Positions 34,563 to 43,455 are shown, counted from the stretch's first letter. The stretch: 64,000 nucleotides of DNA from CAZJYC01 sp964550165 (GCA_964550165.1 CAZJYC010000001.1:62001-126000), one strand, 5' to 3'. Notes: generated by a model from the sequence alone, not told the origin. Program-made: numbers and translations.

Positions 34563-34599
34563 AAAAAAGGAGTTCTCTCGAAGGAGAGAACTCCTTTTT
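34563..34599 (+). terminator. Rho-independent terminator
   Basis: A 16-bp perfect stem AAAAAGGAGTTCTCTC / GAGAGAACTCCTTTTT with loop GAAG and the T-tract in the right arm. It ends the FadL-type/small-protein transcript. Confidence 0.88.
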
Positions 34600-34718
34600 C
34601 TGCCTCAGCGCACATATCGAATATCTAAATCAATTTCTGTGATTTCTTTCCTTTTATGCCAAGGATTCTATTATTTTTTTTGTCTAATTCATCTGAGATA
34701 TTCGAGAGGAGGTTTAGG

Positions 34719-35270
34719 ATGAAAAGGTCTTTATTGTTCATCGTCTTAGGTTTTACCTTATTGAGTTTCGCTGTCTTTGCCACGGCAGTTTATGGCCAAC
34801 CCGAGAGGAAAGCCGAAAAGGAGGTCGCCAAAGAGCGTTTTTCGCCGCCGAGAGGCTTTCTCAATCTCACGCCTGAACAGAAAGCAAAGCTGGAAGAATT
34901 CAGAAAAATGCGTCAAGAGGAGAGGCAAGAATTCCAAAAGAAAATGAGGCCGCTTCGCGACGAGCTTCACAAGTTGCTGCAGGATCCCAATTCCAGCCAG
35001 AAAGACATTGACTCTCTTATTGATCAAATCGCAAAGCTTCAATCCAGCCATTTCAAAAGGGTTGTCCAGCAGAGGCGGGAGATGAGAAAGGTTTTTACCC
35101 CTGAACAGCTGGAAAAGCTGGATAAGCTGAAGAAGAGAATGGCAGATAGAAGAGGCCTTTTGCGGGAAAGATTCATGGACCGCAGAGGATTCTTCAGGCA
35201 CGGTCCGCTCTTCTGGAGACAATGGCATTTCAGAGGCGGACCCTTCATGGACCGCTGGCGCCGCTGGTAA
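34719..35270 (+). CDS. Spy/CpxP-like periplasmic protein (LTxxQ family)
   Basis: 183 residues from ATG 34719 (GAGGAGG upstream; the in-frame ATG at 34656 lacks one). Signal peptide to about residue 25, then a charged helical protein with two LTPEQ-type motifs (FLNLTPEQKAKLEEF and KVFTPEQLEKLDKL), as in Spy, CpxP and related metal-resistance periplasmic proteins. The tail is rich in Arg, Phe and Trp (RRGFFRHGPLFWRQWHF). Such proteins act as envelope-stress chaperones or sensors. Monocistronic; followed by an R2 palindrome that may act as terminator. Confidence 0.85.
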   Translation: MKRSLLFIVLGFTLLSFAVFATAVYGQPERKAEKEVAKERFSPPRGFLNLTPEQKAKLEEFRKMRQEERQEFQKKMRPLRDELHKLLQDPNSSQKDIDSLIDQIAKLQSSHFKRVVQQRREMRKVFTPEQLEKLDKLKKRMADRRGLLRERFMDRRGFFRHGPLFWRQWHFRGGPFMDRWRRW

Positions 35271-35273
35271 GTA

Positions 35274-35465
35274 AGAAAAAGGGGACAGTCCCCTTTTTCT
35301 GTGAGCGAAGCCTTGAACCGAGCCGCTTTTGCTGATTAGTGGCTGGCCACAAATCAGAAGGGGGAAAGCGAAGATGTTCCTCCTCCGAGGTAACGATGGG
35401 GCAAAAGCGGCGTACTCTCGGGCCAATCTGCCGGAGCCTTCAATGGTCGCTTCGGCCATCTTTCT
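35274..35465. repeat. R2 mosaic dispersed repeat, copy A
   Basis: It starts with a perfect 13+1+13 inverted repeat around GGGGACAGTCCCC (35274-35300), which could also terminate the Spy-like gene. The following text GAGCGAAGCCTTGAACCGAG, GGGGCAAAAGCGGCGTAC and CCAATCTGCCGGAGCC recurs in copy D, and partly in copies B and C. An insert of about 60 bases (GCTGATTAGTGG...) relative to copy D makes this copy mosaic. Confidence 0.8.
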
Positions 35466-35559
35466 GAGGCTCTTTCAAAATTGACTCAATAAGTTGTCAG
35501 CTGTCCTTTATTCAGGACAGGATTGACTCATCTTCTCTTCTCTGCTATGAAAAAAAGAC

Positions 35560-35574
35560 TGGCATGTTTCTTGC
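35560..35574 (+). promoter_or_regulatory. Sigma-54 (RpoN) promoter
   Basis: TGGCATGTTTCTTGC matches the -24/-12 consensus with exact spacing. The predicted start near 35586 is directly before the GGAGAG ribosome site of the FecR/DUF6600 gene, giving a leader of about 13 bases. Confidence 0.72.
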
Positions 35575-35598
35575 TTTTCTTTTTTTGGAGAGAGAAAA

Positions 35599-37584
35599 AT
35601 GAGAAAGATTGTGTTGATTATAGCGTTTTTTGCCTTTCTTGCTTCCTTGGCGTATGCCGAGGAGGGCTATTCCGGCTACAGCTTTGCCCGGTTGAGCTAT
35701 ATCAGGGGGGATATTTTTGTCCAGAGAGCTGAAGGTCTGGGCTATGAGGAAGGCGTGGTCAACTTGGCCATCGTTGAGGGCGATCGGATAGGAAGCCGGG
35801 AAGGCCGCGGAGAAATACACTTTGGCCGCGGGAACTACCTCCGTCTCGACAGCGACACTCAGGTCGAATTCATCAACCTTCCCACAGAAGGGAATGATGG
35901 GATCAAGCTCCATCTTCTGGCTGGGAATATTTTTTTAAGAGTCAGCTTTTTAGAGATAGAAAAAAATTTCGAAATTCACTCCCCTGACGCCTCTTTCTAT
36001 ATCCTGGAAGAAGGCCTTTACCGGGTCGGCATCAGGGAGAACAGAGAGACAGAACTTTTCGTTTTCGAAGGCGCAGCGGAGGCTGCCGGAGAAGGAGGCT
36101 CCCTTCTGGTCAAGAGCAACGAGAAGCTAATCGCCTCTGACGGCCGGTTCCTGTCTGACCCTGTTTATTTTTATGCCAGCGATTTTGATGATTTTGCGGA
36201 GTGGAATCAGTCCCGTGATGCTCTGCACAGCCGGCCAGTCAGCAGAAATTACCTTCCTTCAGAGCTTGATGAATACGAATCCGAACTGGATGAATACGGC
36301 CGCTGGGTCTATGAATCCCCTTATGGCTATGTCTGGGTTCCCTATGTTTATCACCAGGACTGGAGGCCGTATTTTTACGGCAGGTGGATTTGGTATCCTG
36401 CCATCGGCTGGACATGGGTCTCCTACGAACCCTGGGGCTGGTGCGTTTACCACTACGGGAGATGGCACTGGAGGTTAGGCCTTGGCTGGTACTGGATTCC
36501 ACACACCCTCTGGGGACCGGCATGGGTCCACTGGTACTGGGGATATGATTACATCGGCTGGTGCCCTTTAACCTATTACGGATACCCGGCTGTCATCATC
36601 AATAACTATTTTTACGCGCGGTATTATGGGCAGTCTTACCCCGCCAATTCTCGGGCCTTGGTTGTTGTCAGAAAGGACCAGCTGCAGTCAAGGACGATCT
36701 CGCGCGCAGCCTTGAGTCAGGATAGAATCACGCGAATCGGAAAGATTTCGTTGTCGGCCAAACAACCCGATGTCCGGCCTGTCGTCAGGAAAATCAGCCT
36801 GAGTGACACAACGGTGGCCAGGGCGCTTTCAAAGTCGCAATTGCGGCCAGTGAACAGGGATTATGGCTCAGAACAGGGACTTTCCCAGCTGAAATCGTCG
36901 TCGCTCAAGAGGTCTCCCAGCAGCGCCCGAAGCTCTTCCTCCAAAGAGAGGAGCGTGCCCAGGCGGATGGAAAGCATTTCCCGGTCAAGCCTCTCTTCTC
37001 GAACTCCTGCCCAATACCCATCCGAATCTTCGCCGGGGAACTCCCGCCTTTCCGGGGGCAGTTTGTCCCGTGCGAACCGAAGCGAAAGCTCGGCCCTGAA
37101 AACCTTTCCATCGAGACTGGCTCCTTCCCTTTCCCGCTCAACTCCCAGTTCCTCGGCCACAAGAGAGCAGAGTCCTTTGTCCTCCAGTCGGGTCAAAGAG
37201 CGCTCCGGATCCAATTCTTTGCGCAATTTTTCCTCTCCATCAAAGGAAAACTCCTACACTCCAAGTTCATCCCGAACTTCGCCTTCCAGGTTCCCCTCGC
37301 TGAGAACGAAGCAGAGCACCTCTTCGTTCAGTTCCACGAGGCCGAGTTCTCCTAAAGCCAGTTCCTCTCTCAGTCGCTCCACAGAAAGAAGTTCATTTTC
37401 TTCTTCTCGAACTTATTCCTCGCCTTCAAGGTCCGTCTCGGTTCCAAAGAATAGGAGTTCTTCAAGTAAAATAGGCTCATCCTCAATCTCCAGAGGTTCG
37501 TCTGCTCCGTCTGGGGTGAGCCGCTCTTCCGGCCACAGCTCTTCTTCGCGTTCTGTCTCTGGTAAAAGTATTAAAAAGAAATAG
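35599..37584 (+). CDS. Exported FecR-domain/DUF6600 protein with Ser/Arg-rich tail
   Basis: 661 residues. Signal peptide (to ~20), then a FecR-like beta domain (~25-190; VVNLAIVEGDRIGSREGRGE, DSDTQVEFINL), a Trp/Tyr-rich DUF6600-type region (~225-340; YGYVWVPYVYHQDWRPYFYG and GWTWVSYEPWGWCVYHYGRW) and a ~230-residue tail that is almost entirely Ser, Arg, Pro, Thr and Lys. The tail is low-complexity and positively charged; related proteins usually carry Gly/Arg/His-rich tails. Location is probably periplasmic or on the surface. Function unknown. The GGAGAG site and the sigma-54 promoter support this start. Confidence 0.82.
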   Translation: MRKIVLIIAFFAFLASLAYAEEGYSGYSFARLSYIRGDIFVQRAEGLGYEEGVVNLAIVEGDRIGSREGRGEIHFGRGNYLRLDSDTQVEFINLPTEGNDGIKLHLLAGNIFLRVSFLEIEKNFEIHSPDASFYILEEGLYRVGIRENRETELFVFEGAAEAAGEGGSLLVKSNEKLIASDGRFLSDPVYFYASDFDDFAEWNQSRDALHSRPVSRNYLPSELDEYESELDEYGRWVYESPYGYVWVPYVYHQDWRPYFYGRWIWYPAIGWTWVSYEPWGWCVYHYGRWHWRLGLGWYWIPHTLWGPAWVHWYWGYDYIGWCPLTYYGYPAVIINNYFYARYYGQSYPANSRALVVVRKDQLQSRTISRAALSQDRITRIGKISLSAKQPDVRPVVRKISLSDTTVARALSKSQLRPVNRDYGSEQGLSQLKSSSLKRSPSSARSSSSKERSVPRRMESISRSSLSSRTPAQYPSESSPGNSRLSGGSLSRANRSESSALKTFPSRLAPSLSRSTPSSSATREQSPLSSSRVKERSGSNSLRNFSSPSKENSYTPSSSRTSPSRFPSLRTKQSTSSFSSTRPSSPKASSSLSRSTERSSFSSSRTYSSPSRSVSVPKNRSSSSKIGSSSISRGSSAPSGVSRSSGHSSSSRSVSGKSIKKK

Positions 37585-37727
37585 ATAGAGCCTCTTGGAA
37601 ATCCTCAAACACTGTCTGTTTCAAAAGGCGGGCAGGCCTAATTTAAATCTCTAGCGTGTCTTATCTCAGAAAAGATGTGTGTTTATTAAAAGCATTTTCG
37701 AACCGTTTAGCCGGAGCTATTTTCTTC

Positions 37728-37756
37728 TTTACTTTTATTTTTTTCAGTGGTATAAA
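37728..37756 (+). promoter_or_regulatory. Sigma-70-type promoter
   Basis: TTTACT (37728-37733), 17-base spacer, TATAAA (37751-37756), upstream of the lipoprotein gene at 37848. Confidence 0.5.
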
Positions 37757-37847
37757 ATATTTTCAACCAAAATCGAGGAGAGGCAACTTTCACCGCCCCA
37801 ATTAAATTAAATTTTCATCCAAGGATTAAAGTTTGGAGGTAAACGTT

Positions 37848-38651
37848 ATGGCTCATAGGGTATGGATTTCAAAAGAACGAAAGACTAAGGCCGGGAGGAT
37901 CATTCAGGTTTTGGGATTGAGTCTTTTTGTGTTTTTATTGGTGGCTGGAGGAGTTATCGGCTGCAAGAAAAAAGCTGTGGAAGAAGCAGGGCTTCCAGAG
38001 GCAAAAGGCCAGGTCATCAGAGAAGGGCTCAACGATTTTGAAGGCACAGTAAAGGTGGCTTTAGGAAAGTATCTTTATCTGCCGGAAGCTCAGGGTTTTG
38101 ATATCATTGTTCAGGGGAAAGTCAATTCAGGTGACGCGAGCGCATTGGCTGGAAAAGAAATAAGAGGCAAAGGAGTGTTTTCCTCAGATCTGCCATCCAT
38201 TTTGGTAGCAGAAAACATCGAGGCTAAGGAGCCAAACAGAGGGTGGGTGAGTGTTTTCACCAGAACAGAAGAGGTTGTCCTTGACGACTATCTGGATTTG
38301 AGAGCAAGAGAAGAATTCCAGGCTTTGAAGAACATATATTATGACAGAAAGGAAACCTGGGAAGGAAAAGGAAAAGCAAAGATCTATGGCAAGCTGGAGA
38401 GGGAGACAGTCGGGCAGGGAGACCAGCAGAAAGAAATCAACAGGATAGTTATTTTGGATGAGGAAAACAAACAGGTTGGCAAGGTCATTGTTGACCACCT
38501 CACCGATTTTGCCAAATATTATCTGCAAAAGTTGAAAATCTTCGATAACCTCTGGTTTTATTTTGAAATAAAGGACACCGTGGAGTGGCGAACAAGGCGT
38601 GTGACGGATGAGCTCTTCCACGCCGATGTCCTCTACTGCGGGCTTTTCTGA
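37848..38651 (+). CDS. Lipoprotein of unknown function
   Basis: 267 residues from ATG 37848, preceded by TTTGGAGG. The N-terminal basic stretch and hydrophobic core end at a lipobox VIGC (Cys39). The mature part begins with a Lys/Glu-rich segment and has an OB-like, beta-rich region (GKYLYLPEAQGFDIIVQGKV; KAKIYGKLERE), then a region ending in aromatic residues. I do not recognise the family. It is followed after 76 bases by another exported protein gene, likely co-transcribed. Confidence 0.72.
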   Translation: MAHRVWISKERKTKAGRIIQVLGLSLFVFLLVAGGVIGCKKKAVEEAGLPEAKGQVIREGLNDFEGTVKVALGKYLYLPEAQGFDIIVQGKVNSGDASALAGKEIRGKGVFSSDLPSILVAENIEAKEPNRGWVSVFTRTEEVVLDDYLDLRAREEFQALKNIYYDRKETWEGKGKAKIYGKLERETVGQGDQQKEINRIVILDEENKQVGKVIVDHLTDFAKYYLQKLKIFDNLWFYFEIKDTVEWRTRRVTDELFHADVLYCGLF

Positions 38652-38727
38652 TTTTATCAACCTGGGCCACAATAATAAAAATTTTAATTTGCACTCATCT
38701 TCTGAGCTGCAAGGGAGGTTTCGTGAG

Positions 38728-39147
38728 ATGAAGGAAGAATTGATAAAGGTTTTAGTCCTGGGTTTTGTCCTTGTTCTTTCTTTTTCTTTTTCTCCGGGCT
38801 TAAGCCAGGAAACTCCGGATTTAAGGAAAATTATGGGAGCCTGGGATATAGAAGTGGATGCGGATGGAGAGTATTACTATCTTTCCATGAGTATTGAAAA
38901 ATCGGAAGAAGGGCTGAAAGGAACGATCAGTGAATCGACAGGGGCTTTCAGCGATGTGCCTCTCTCAAATATCGAGTACGATGGGCAGACGTTGAAATTT
39001 ACTTTCAATTCGCCCACTCCTCCGGATGGCATTGAACGGCTGGTGAAAGCAGAGTTCAAGGTCGGTGATAATAAACTCGAAGGCCTTCTGACTGTCGAGG
39101 ATTTAGAGGCTACGGCAACAGCCACTGCAACAAGAAAAGCCAAATAA
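38728..39147 (+). CDS. Small exported protein of unknown function
   Basis: 139 residues from ATG 38728 (GGGAGG upstream); an extension from an in-frame start at 38608 is rejected. Signal peptide to about 27, then a lipocalin-like beta pattern (IMGAWDIEVDADGEYYYLSM; LKFTFNSPT) common to small secreted domains of the type W-x(3)-D with repeated GxxKG strands, and an unusual ATATATATRKAK tail. Specific function not known. Confidence 0.72.
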   Translation: MKEELIKVLVLGFVLVLSFSFSPGLSQETPDLRKIMGAWDIEVDADGEYYYLSMSIEKSEEGLKGTISESTGAFSDVPLSNIEYDGQTLKFTFNSPTPPDGIERLVKAEFKVGDNKLEGLLTVEDLEATATATATRKAK

Positions 39148-39432
39148 TACTGATACAAACGCAATAATAAAATTTTCAGAAATTCTTCTCCCGATCAGGA
39201 TGCCTGAGGTGGAAGTCCGTGGCATCTTCTAAAGTCTTGGCGACTCTCAGGGCTTTGGCTTCTTCAAAAAGATTTCCGATCTCATTTCCTCTTAGCGCGA
39301 AAGGTTTCTTCTTACGTTGCTCAGCATCATTTTTCTTTACCTTTATTTTTTCTCAAGCTTTCCACCGCCTTTCCCACATATTTATCTTTTTTCACAAAGC
39401 ACAAAACACAGCTCAAGAAGTTAAACTCAGAA
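39148..39432 (-). other. Intergenic region with a possible degraded reading frame
   Basis: 285 bases. On the minus strand a stop-free stretch of about 54 codons (about 39184-39345) reads FALRGNEIGNLFEEAKALR and EDATDFHLRHPDREKNF before a stop. It looks protein-like but has no start codon and is cut by a stop upstream, so it may be a remnant of a decayed gene downstream of the TlpA-like gene. No family recognised. Confidence 0.3.
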
Positions 39433-41316
39433 TCAGCGGAGTATTTCGATCAACAGGCTCAGCTCTTCGACCATCTTCTCCGTATTCCCTGAGAAACCCA
39501 CGCTTTCAAAGCGAATCTTTCCTTTTTTGTCGATGACAAACTTGGTCGGAATGCCTTCCACCTTGTAAGCGGCGATAACTTTATTTTCGGTGTCGAGGAG
39601 GACATGGAAGGGATAGTTGTTTTTGGTGATGAAATCCAAGGCGTTCTTTTTCCAGTCTTCCACTCTTTCCCAGGAATTGACGAAGAGAAACTCGACCGTT
39701 GTGTCGGGCTTGAATTTTTCAACAGCTATTTTCATTCCTGGAAATGCCGCCAGGCAGGGACCGCACCATGTGGCCCAGAAATCAAGGATGACAGTTTTGC
39801 CCTTTAATGATGAGAGCGACACAGATTTGCCATCTAAATCAACAAGAACGAAATCCGGTGCGGGCCTCAGAATCATTTTTTTCTTCAATTCAGCCTTCAG
39901 CTTTTCTCTGGCTTCCTCTTCCAATTCCTTAAGTCTCTGCTCTGCCTCTTCCACGCTTCCTTTGGCCTGGAGGCAGGCATGCTTGTAGATGTCCTTCATT
40001 TTGGCTGTCGCTTCTCCTGCTCTTATGAATTTTTCCAGCTCGGCTGCGGCTTTTTCGGCAGAGCCGCTTTTGACCAGAGCTTCTGCGTAGCGTTCGTTGA
40101 TTTCAGCACTCTTTTCATGGGTGAGCTGGACAGCCTCTTCCAGGGCAGGAAGGGCTCCGGCTTTGTTGAGCTTGAGAAGAATGAAGCCGTAGGTATCGAG
40201 GGCCATGCCGAGAGAAAAACCAAGATTTTCCTGCCATTCCTTTTCGGTCCAAGCCGGAGGTTTTTCTGTGGGCGGCTTTAGCCTTTCTTCTCGGGCAAGG
40301 TCCACGGCTTTTTTGGCGATTTCTTCGGCCAGCTCTAAGTTGATGTTTTTTTGAGCCATATCCCAGGCAATGTTGTTGCAGATGCTTGAGTTCACTTCGG
40401 GGCACTTGCCTAAGTATTCCTTGACTTTGTTGTAATCGCCCCGTTGCTGGTAGGCCAGCAGGATATAAGTATTCCACGTGGAGAGCCGTGGACTTCCAGG
40501 AAACTCTTTTTTGAATTTCTCCAGAAGGGCAAGCTTTTTATCGATATCCTTTGTCTGGTAAAATTCCATAAACCTTTCTGATTGGAAAAAGTCCCCCTTC
40601 GGATCTTTTTTGCGGATGATTTCAGCATAGTGTTCAGCGGCTTCGGGTTCGCTGATCCTTTTGTAGAGATTGACCATCATCGCCAGCTCTTCCAGGGATA
40701 AATCTTCTTTTTTTCCCAGCTCTTCCAGTTCCTTGACGATGGTCTCGTTCCCTTCCTGAGTTCTCAGGCTGGCCAGGAGGGTTAGATAGGAGCTCAGGTA
40801 GTCTCTTTTGATTTCGGGATGGAGCTTGAAGTCCTCATCAAATTTAGCGAGAGTCAGTTCTTTATCGAAGTCCAGCCCAGCAGAGTATCTCCCCCAAGAA
40901 GAACAGGCTTCTGCCAGCCCGGCCAACCCTCCGGGAACCGGCTTTCCGTCTTCTCCATAAAGAGTGATGGTATAACCCTGCTTATCATTGTTGTCGGCCT
41001 CGCTATCAGCCAGGAATTTGATGATAACGCCCCGCGTGGTTATGTTTGTGGTAAAGGAAGCTGTCCAGACATTTTTCGTTTTTTCCATCGAAAATTCTTT
41101 GGCCTCAGGCACTCCCTTGCTGTAGAGGTAAACAACACAATCAATTTTCGAAGCCTCTTCCAGAGATCTTCCCGCAGGATTGTAACGAAGAGTGATTTCG
41201 CTCCCCGGAGTCGGTTTTTCCGGGGAATAGGAAAATCTTTCTCCTGATCCCTTTTGAGCACAGAAGCCGGATAGCAGAAGGCCGGCAAAAAGAAAAATTA
41301 ACGGGCTTCTTTTCAT
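39433..41316 (-). CDS. Lipoprotein with TPR-like region and C-terminal TlpA/ResA thioredoxin domain
   Basis: 627 residues. Lipobox LLLSGFC (Cys19); an N-terminal beta domain (~25-130), a long helical TPR-like region (~150-470), a short coiled coil (EEAEQRLKELEEEAREKL), and a thioredoxin-fold domain (~480-627) with active site WCGPC in FWATWCGPCLAAFPGM and cis-Pro in VEGIPTKFVI. It would act as a periplasmic disulfide reductase or oxidoreductase on exported proteins. The upstream region holds a perfect 17-bp palindrome at 41358, a probable operator. Confidence 0.87.
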   Translation of the reverse strand: MKRSPLIFLFAGLLLSGFCAQKGSGERFSYSPEKPTPGSEITLRYNPAGRSLEEASKIDCVVYLYSKGVPEAKEFSMEKTKNVWTASFTTNITTRGVIIKFLADSEADNNDKQGYTITLYGEDGKPVPGGLAGLAEACSSWGRYSAGLDFDKELTLAKFDEDFKLHPEIKRDYLSSYLTLLASLRTQEGNETIVKELEELGKKEDLSLEELAMMVNLYKRISEPEAAEHYAEIIRKKDPKGDFFQSERFMEFYQTKDIDKKLALLEKFKKEFPGSPRLSTWNTYILLAYQQRGDYNKVKEYLGKCPEVNSSICNNIAWDMAQKNINLELAEEIAKKAVDLAREERLKPPTEKPPAWTEKEWQENLGFSLGMALDTYGFILLKLNKAGALPALEEAVQLTHEKSAEINERYAEALVKSGSAEKAAAELEKFIRAGEATAKMKDIYKHACLQAKGSVEEAEQRLKELEEEAREKLKAELKKKMILRPAPDFVLVDLDGKSVSLSSLKGKTVILDFWATWCGPCLAAFPGMKIAVEKFKPDTTVEFLFVNSWERVEDWKKNALDFITKNNYPFHVLLDTENKVIAAYKVEGIPTKFVIDKKGKIRFESVGFSGNTEKMVEELSLLIEILR

Positions 41317-41357
41317 CGTGTTTCCCTCCTTTTTGAAATTTTCTCTATACTGAGGAA

Positions 41358-41374
41358 TTGTCAGTCACTGACAA
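41358..41374 (-). promoter_or_regulatory. Palindromic operator candidate upstream of the TlpA-like gene
   Basis: TTGTCAGTCACTGACAA is a perfect 8+1+8 palindrome, 42-58 bases before the start codon. Read on the minus strand its TTGTCA half could be the -35 element for TATAGA 19 bases on, so a bound repressor would block the promoter. The regulator is unknown. Confidence 0.5.
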
Positions 41375-41403
41375 CTTGCTCCATTCCTGTCTGAAGTCAC
41401 TCA

Positions 41404-42738
41404 TCAAGTCGCTTTCGCTTCCGAATCCCCTCTCTCCAGGCCGCTGCCCTCATGCCTGTCCGCTTTTTTGAGAAGGAAGGCAAAGACCAAGCCAAAAAGG
41501 CCCAGGCTGGCAAACATGACCATGCTGCTCGTGTAGGTCTTGGTAAGGTCTCGGAGCAATCCGTTGAGAAGCGGGAAGAGGCCAAGGCCTATGTTCTGAA
41601 TGGCTGTCATCAACCCAAAGGCCGTTCCGACCCGCTCCTTGCGCACCACCAGCGGAACAGAAGGCCACATCGCGGCCGGAACCAGAACAAAGGCCGCTCC
41701 CAGGGCGATCATCGGATAGGCAGGATAAATTCTGGTCAGGCCCATGAGCAAGTGACTGGGAATCATGATCATGGAGCCAATGATCATCAGAGTGGCCCGT
41801 TTCCCGACCTTGTCCACCAAACGTCCGGCAAAGGGAGCGAGAATCATGGAGGCGAAGATGATAATGGAGGAAATTCCTCCGGCCGTGCTGAACATATGGA
41901 GGAAATTGTTGAAAACGAGGTAGAGGAATCCGCCCGTCGCTTCAGCCACGCGGGCAACGCCCCATTTGTCCACGAAGAAGTCCGTGGAGAGGGCGGTGAA
42001 GGGGAATATGGCGGAATAGAAGGTGACACAGAGCAGGGTGATGAACCAGAAGGTCGGCTTGAACTCTTTGATATCCTTGAGGACAATCTTCTCTCCAGCA
42101 CTCTCATCTTTCAGTTTAAGGGCATGCTCGCCGCGGCGGTCCATGAGGATGTAGGCGATATTTGCCACAAGCGAGACGACACAGAAAAGCACAGCCCCAA
42201 ACAGGGCATAGCGGTAGCTGCCAAACTGGCTGGTGATCAACTCGCCGGTGTTGAAAGCAAACAGCGTGCCCAGGCGGCTCACAGTCAGGGCGATCCCGAA
42301 AGAAAGGGCAAGCTCTTTCCCTTTGAACCAGCGGGCGAGGATGGCGCTCTGGGCAACGATCAGCGGTTCAGAGCCAGCGCCAAAAATGAAACGGCCGGCA
42401 AAAAAAACAGGAAGGCTTTTGGCCAGACAGACTACGACAGCGCCGGAAAGAACAAGAAGCGAGAAGATGAGGCTGGCCTTTCGGGTTCCCAAGCGGTCGA
42501 TGAGAAACCCCCCGATGAAGACCGAGAGGACCGCGGCGATGCTGTACATGGTGTAGAAAGTGCCCACGGTTCCCCGGGCAGCGCGCAATTCTTCCACCAG
42601 GGTGGGTGCAATCGCACCAACGATGTCGTAGGCGAAATAGCTGCCGAAGCTGAGAAAAGAAGCAAAGATCAAAACTGTGAAGCGATACAGCGCTCTGGAT
42701 GGATGGAAGATTCCAACAGCCTCTTTTGGAAGGGTCAT
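41404..42738 (-). CDS. Major facilitator superfamily transporter
   Basis: 444 residues with 12 predicted membrane helices. MFS motif A appears in the first loop (GGFLIDRLGTRKASLIF) and in the second half (GRLVDKVGKRATLMIIG). Family resemblance is to anion/organic acid or nitrate-type members, but the substrate cannot be assigned. The C-terminus is charged and cytoplasmic. Divergent promoters separate it from the HAD gene. Confidence 0.88.
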   Translation of the reverse strand: MTLPKEAVGIFHPSRALYRFTVLIFASFLSFGSYFAYDIVGAIAPTLVEELRAARGTVGTFYTMYSIAAVLSVFIGGFLIDRLGTRKASLIFSLLVLSGAVVVCLAKSLPVFFAGRFIFGAGSEPLIVAQSAILARWFKGKELALSFGIALTVSRLGTLFAFNTGELITSQFGSYRYALFGAVLFCVVSLVANIAYILMDRRGEHALKLKDESAGEKIVLKDIKEFKPTFWFITLLCVTFYSAIFPFTALSTDFFVDKWGVARVAEATGGFLYLVFNNFLHMFSTAGGISSIIIFASMILAPFAGRLVDKVGKRATLMIIGSMIMIPSHLLMGLTRIYPAYPMIALGAAFVLVPAAMWPSVPLVVRKERVGTAFGLMTAIQNIGLGLFPLLNGLLRDLTKTYTSSMVMFASLGLFGLVFAFLLKKADRHEGSGLERGDSEAKAT

Positions 42739-42747
42739 TTTGGATGG

Positions 42748-42777
42748 CTTATATCACAGGAAAATAATGAAAGTCAA
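42748..42777 (-). promoter_or_regulatory. Promoter of the MFS gene
   Basis: Minus strand: TTGACT (42777-42772), 18-base spacer, TATAAG (42753-42748). Start of transcription falls within about 5 bases of the ATG at 42738. Confidence 0.5.
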
Positions 42778-42787
42778 TTTCAGAAGG

Positions 42788-42816
42788 TTGAGTTGAATGT
42801 TTTTTTCTGCTATAAA
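42788..42816 (+). promoter_or_regulatory. Promoter of the HAD gene
   Basis: TTGAGT (42788-42793), 17-base spacer, TATAAA (42811-42816); leader of about 27 bases before ATG 42850. Confidence 0.55.
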
Positions 42817-42849
42817 ATGCTTTTCATCTTTCGAGAGAGATTGCGTTCC

Positions 42850-43455
42850 ATGATTCGTTGGGTGATATCCGACCTGGGCAAGGTCATCATTTTTTTTGAC
42901 AACGATATTTTTTTCAAAAAAATGGCGAATGTCTCTCCTTTTTCCAAAGAGGAGATCGCAAGATTAACAAGAGCGCATTTCTATCTCGTTGAAGGCTTCG
43001 ATAAAGGGCAAATCAATCCCGAGGAATTTTACCGCGAAGTCACAAAAGCACTCCAAGCCCGCATCGATTTTGAGACCTTTTACAAAATCTATGTTGATGT
43101 CTTTTCCCTCAATCCTCCTGTCTTGGAGATCATGAGGAAATTGAAAAAACGCTACAGGCTCAGCTTGCTTTCCAACACCGATGTCATGCGCTTTGGCTTT
43201 ATCAAGAGAAAGTTTCCTGAGATCATGATTTTTGACGAATACATTCTCTCCTACGAAGTTGGAGCGATGAAACCTGATCCTCAAATCTACGAATTTGCCT
43301 TGGAAAAGGCCAGGGCTAAGGCCGAAGAATGTGTATTCATCGATGATATCGAAGAGAACGTCGAAGCAGCCCAAAAGCTGGGAATTCGTGGAATCCTCAT
43401 GGAGCCCCAGACCAATCTGGAAAACATCCTCCAAGCCCTGGGTCTTGCATTTTAA
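42850..43455 (+). CDS. HAD superfamily hydrolase (YihX-like phosphatase)
   Basis: 201 residues with HAD motifs: I, ISDLGKVII (nucleophile Asp8; the second acidic residue is Gly, as in the DLGGV subgroup); II, LLSNTD; III, Lys in GAMKPDPQIYEFAL; IV, FIDDIEENVEAA. An alpha-helical cap lies between I and II. Members dephosphorylate sugar phosphates or nucleotides; the substrate is not predictable. The start is set by motif I position and the promoter; the same frame is open for more than 450 codons upstream, but that part is antisense to the MFS gene. Confidence 0.88.
   Translation: MIRWVISDLGKVIIFFDNDIFFKKMANVSPFSKEEIARLTRAHFYLVEGFDKGQINPEEFYREVTKALQARIDFETFYKIYVDVFSLNPPVLEIMRKLKKRYRLSLLSNTDVMRFGFIKRKFPEIMIFDEYILSYEVGAMKPDPQIYEFALEKARAKAEECVFIDDIEENVEAAQKLGIRGILMEPQTNLENILQALGLAF

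Larger units (their letters stand above)
35271..35598. other. Intergenic region: R2 repeat followed by a sigma-54 promoter
   Basis: 328 bases without a gene: R2 copy A covers 35274-35465 and a sigma-54 promoter lies at 35560-35574. Short minus-strand frames through the repeat are not considered genes. Confidence 0.6.

Noticed and set aside
41452..42849. Very long plus-strand open frame upstream of and in frame with the HAD gene
   Set aside because: It is exactly antisense to the MFS transporter, is rich in Gly, Glu, Arg and Lys with no domain, and the HAD motif I and promoter place the true start at 42850.
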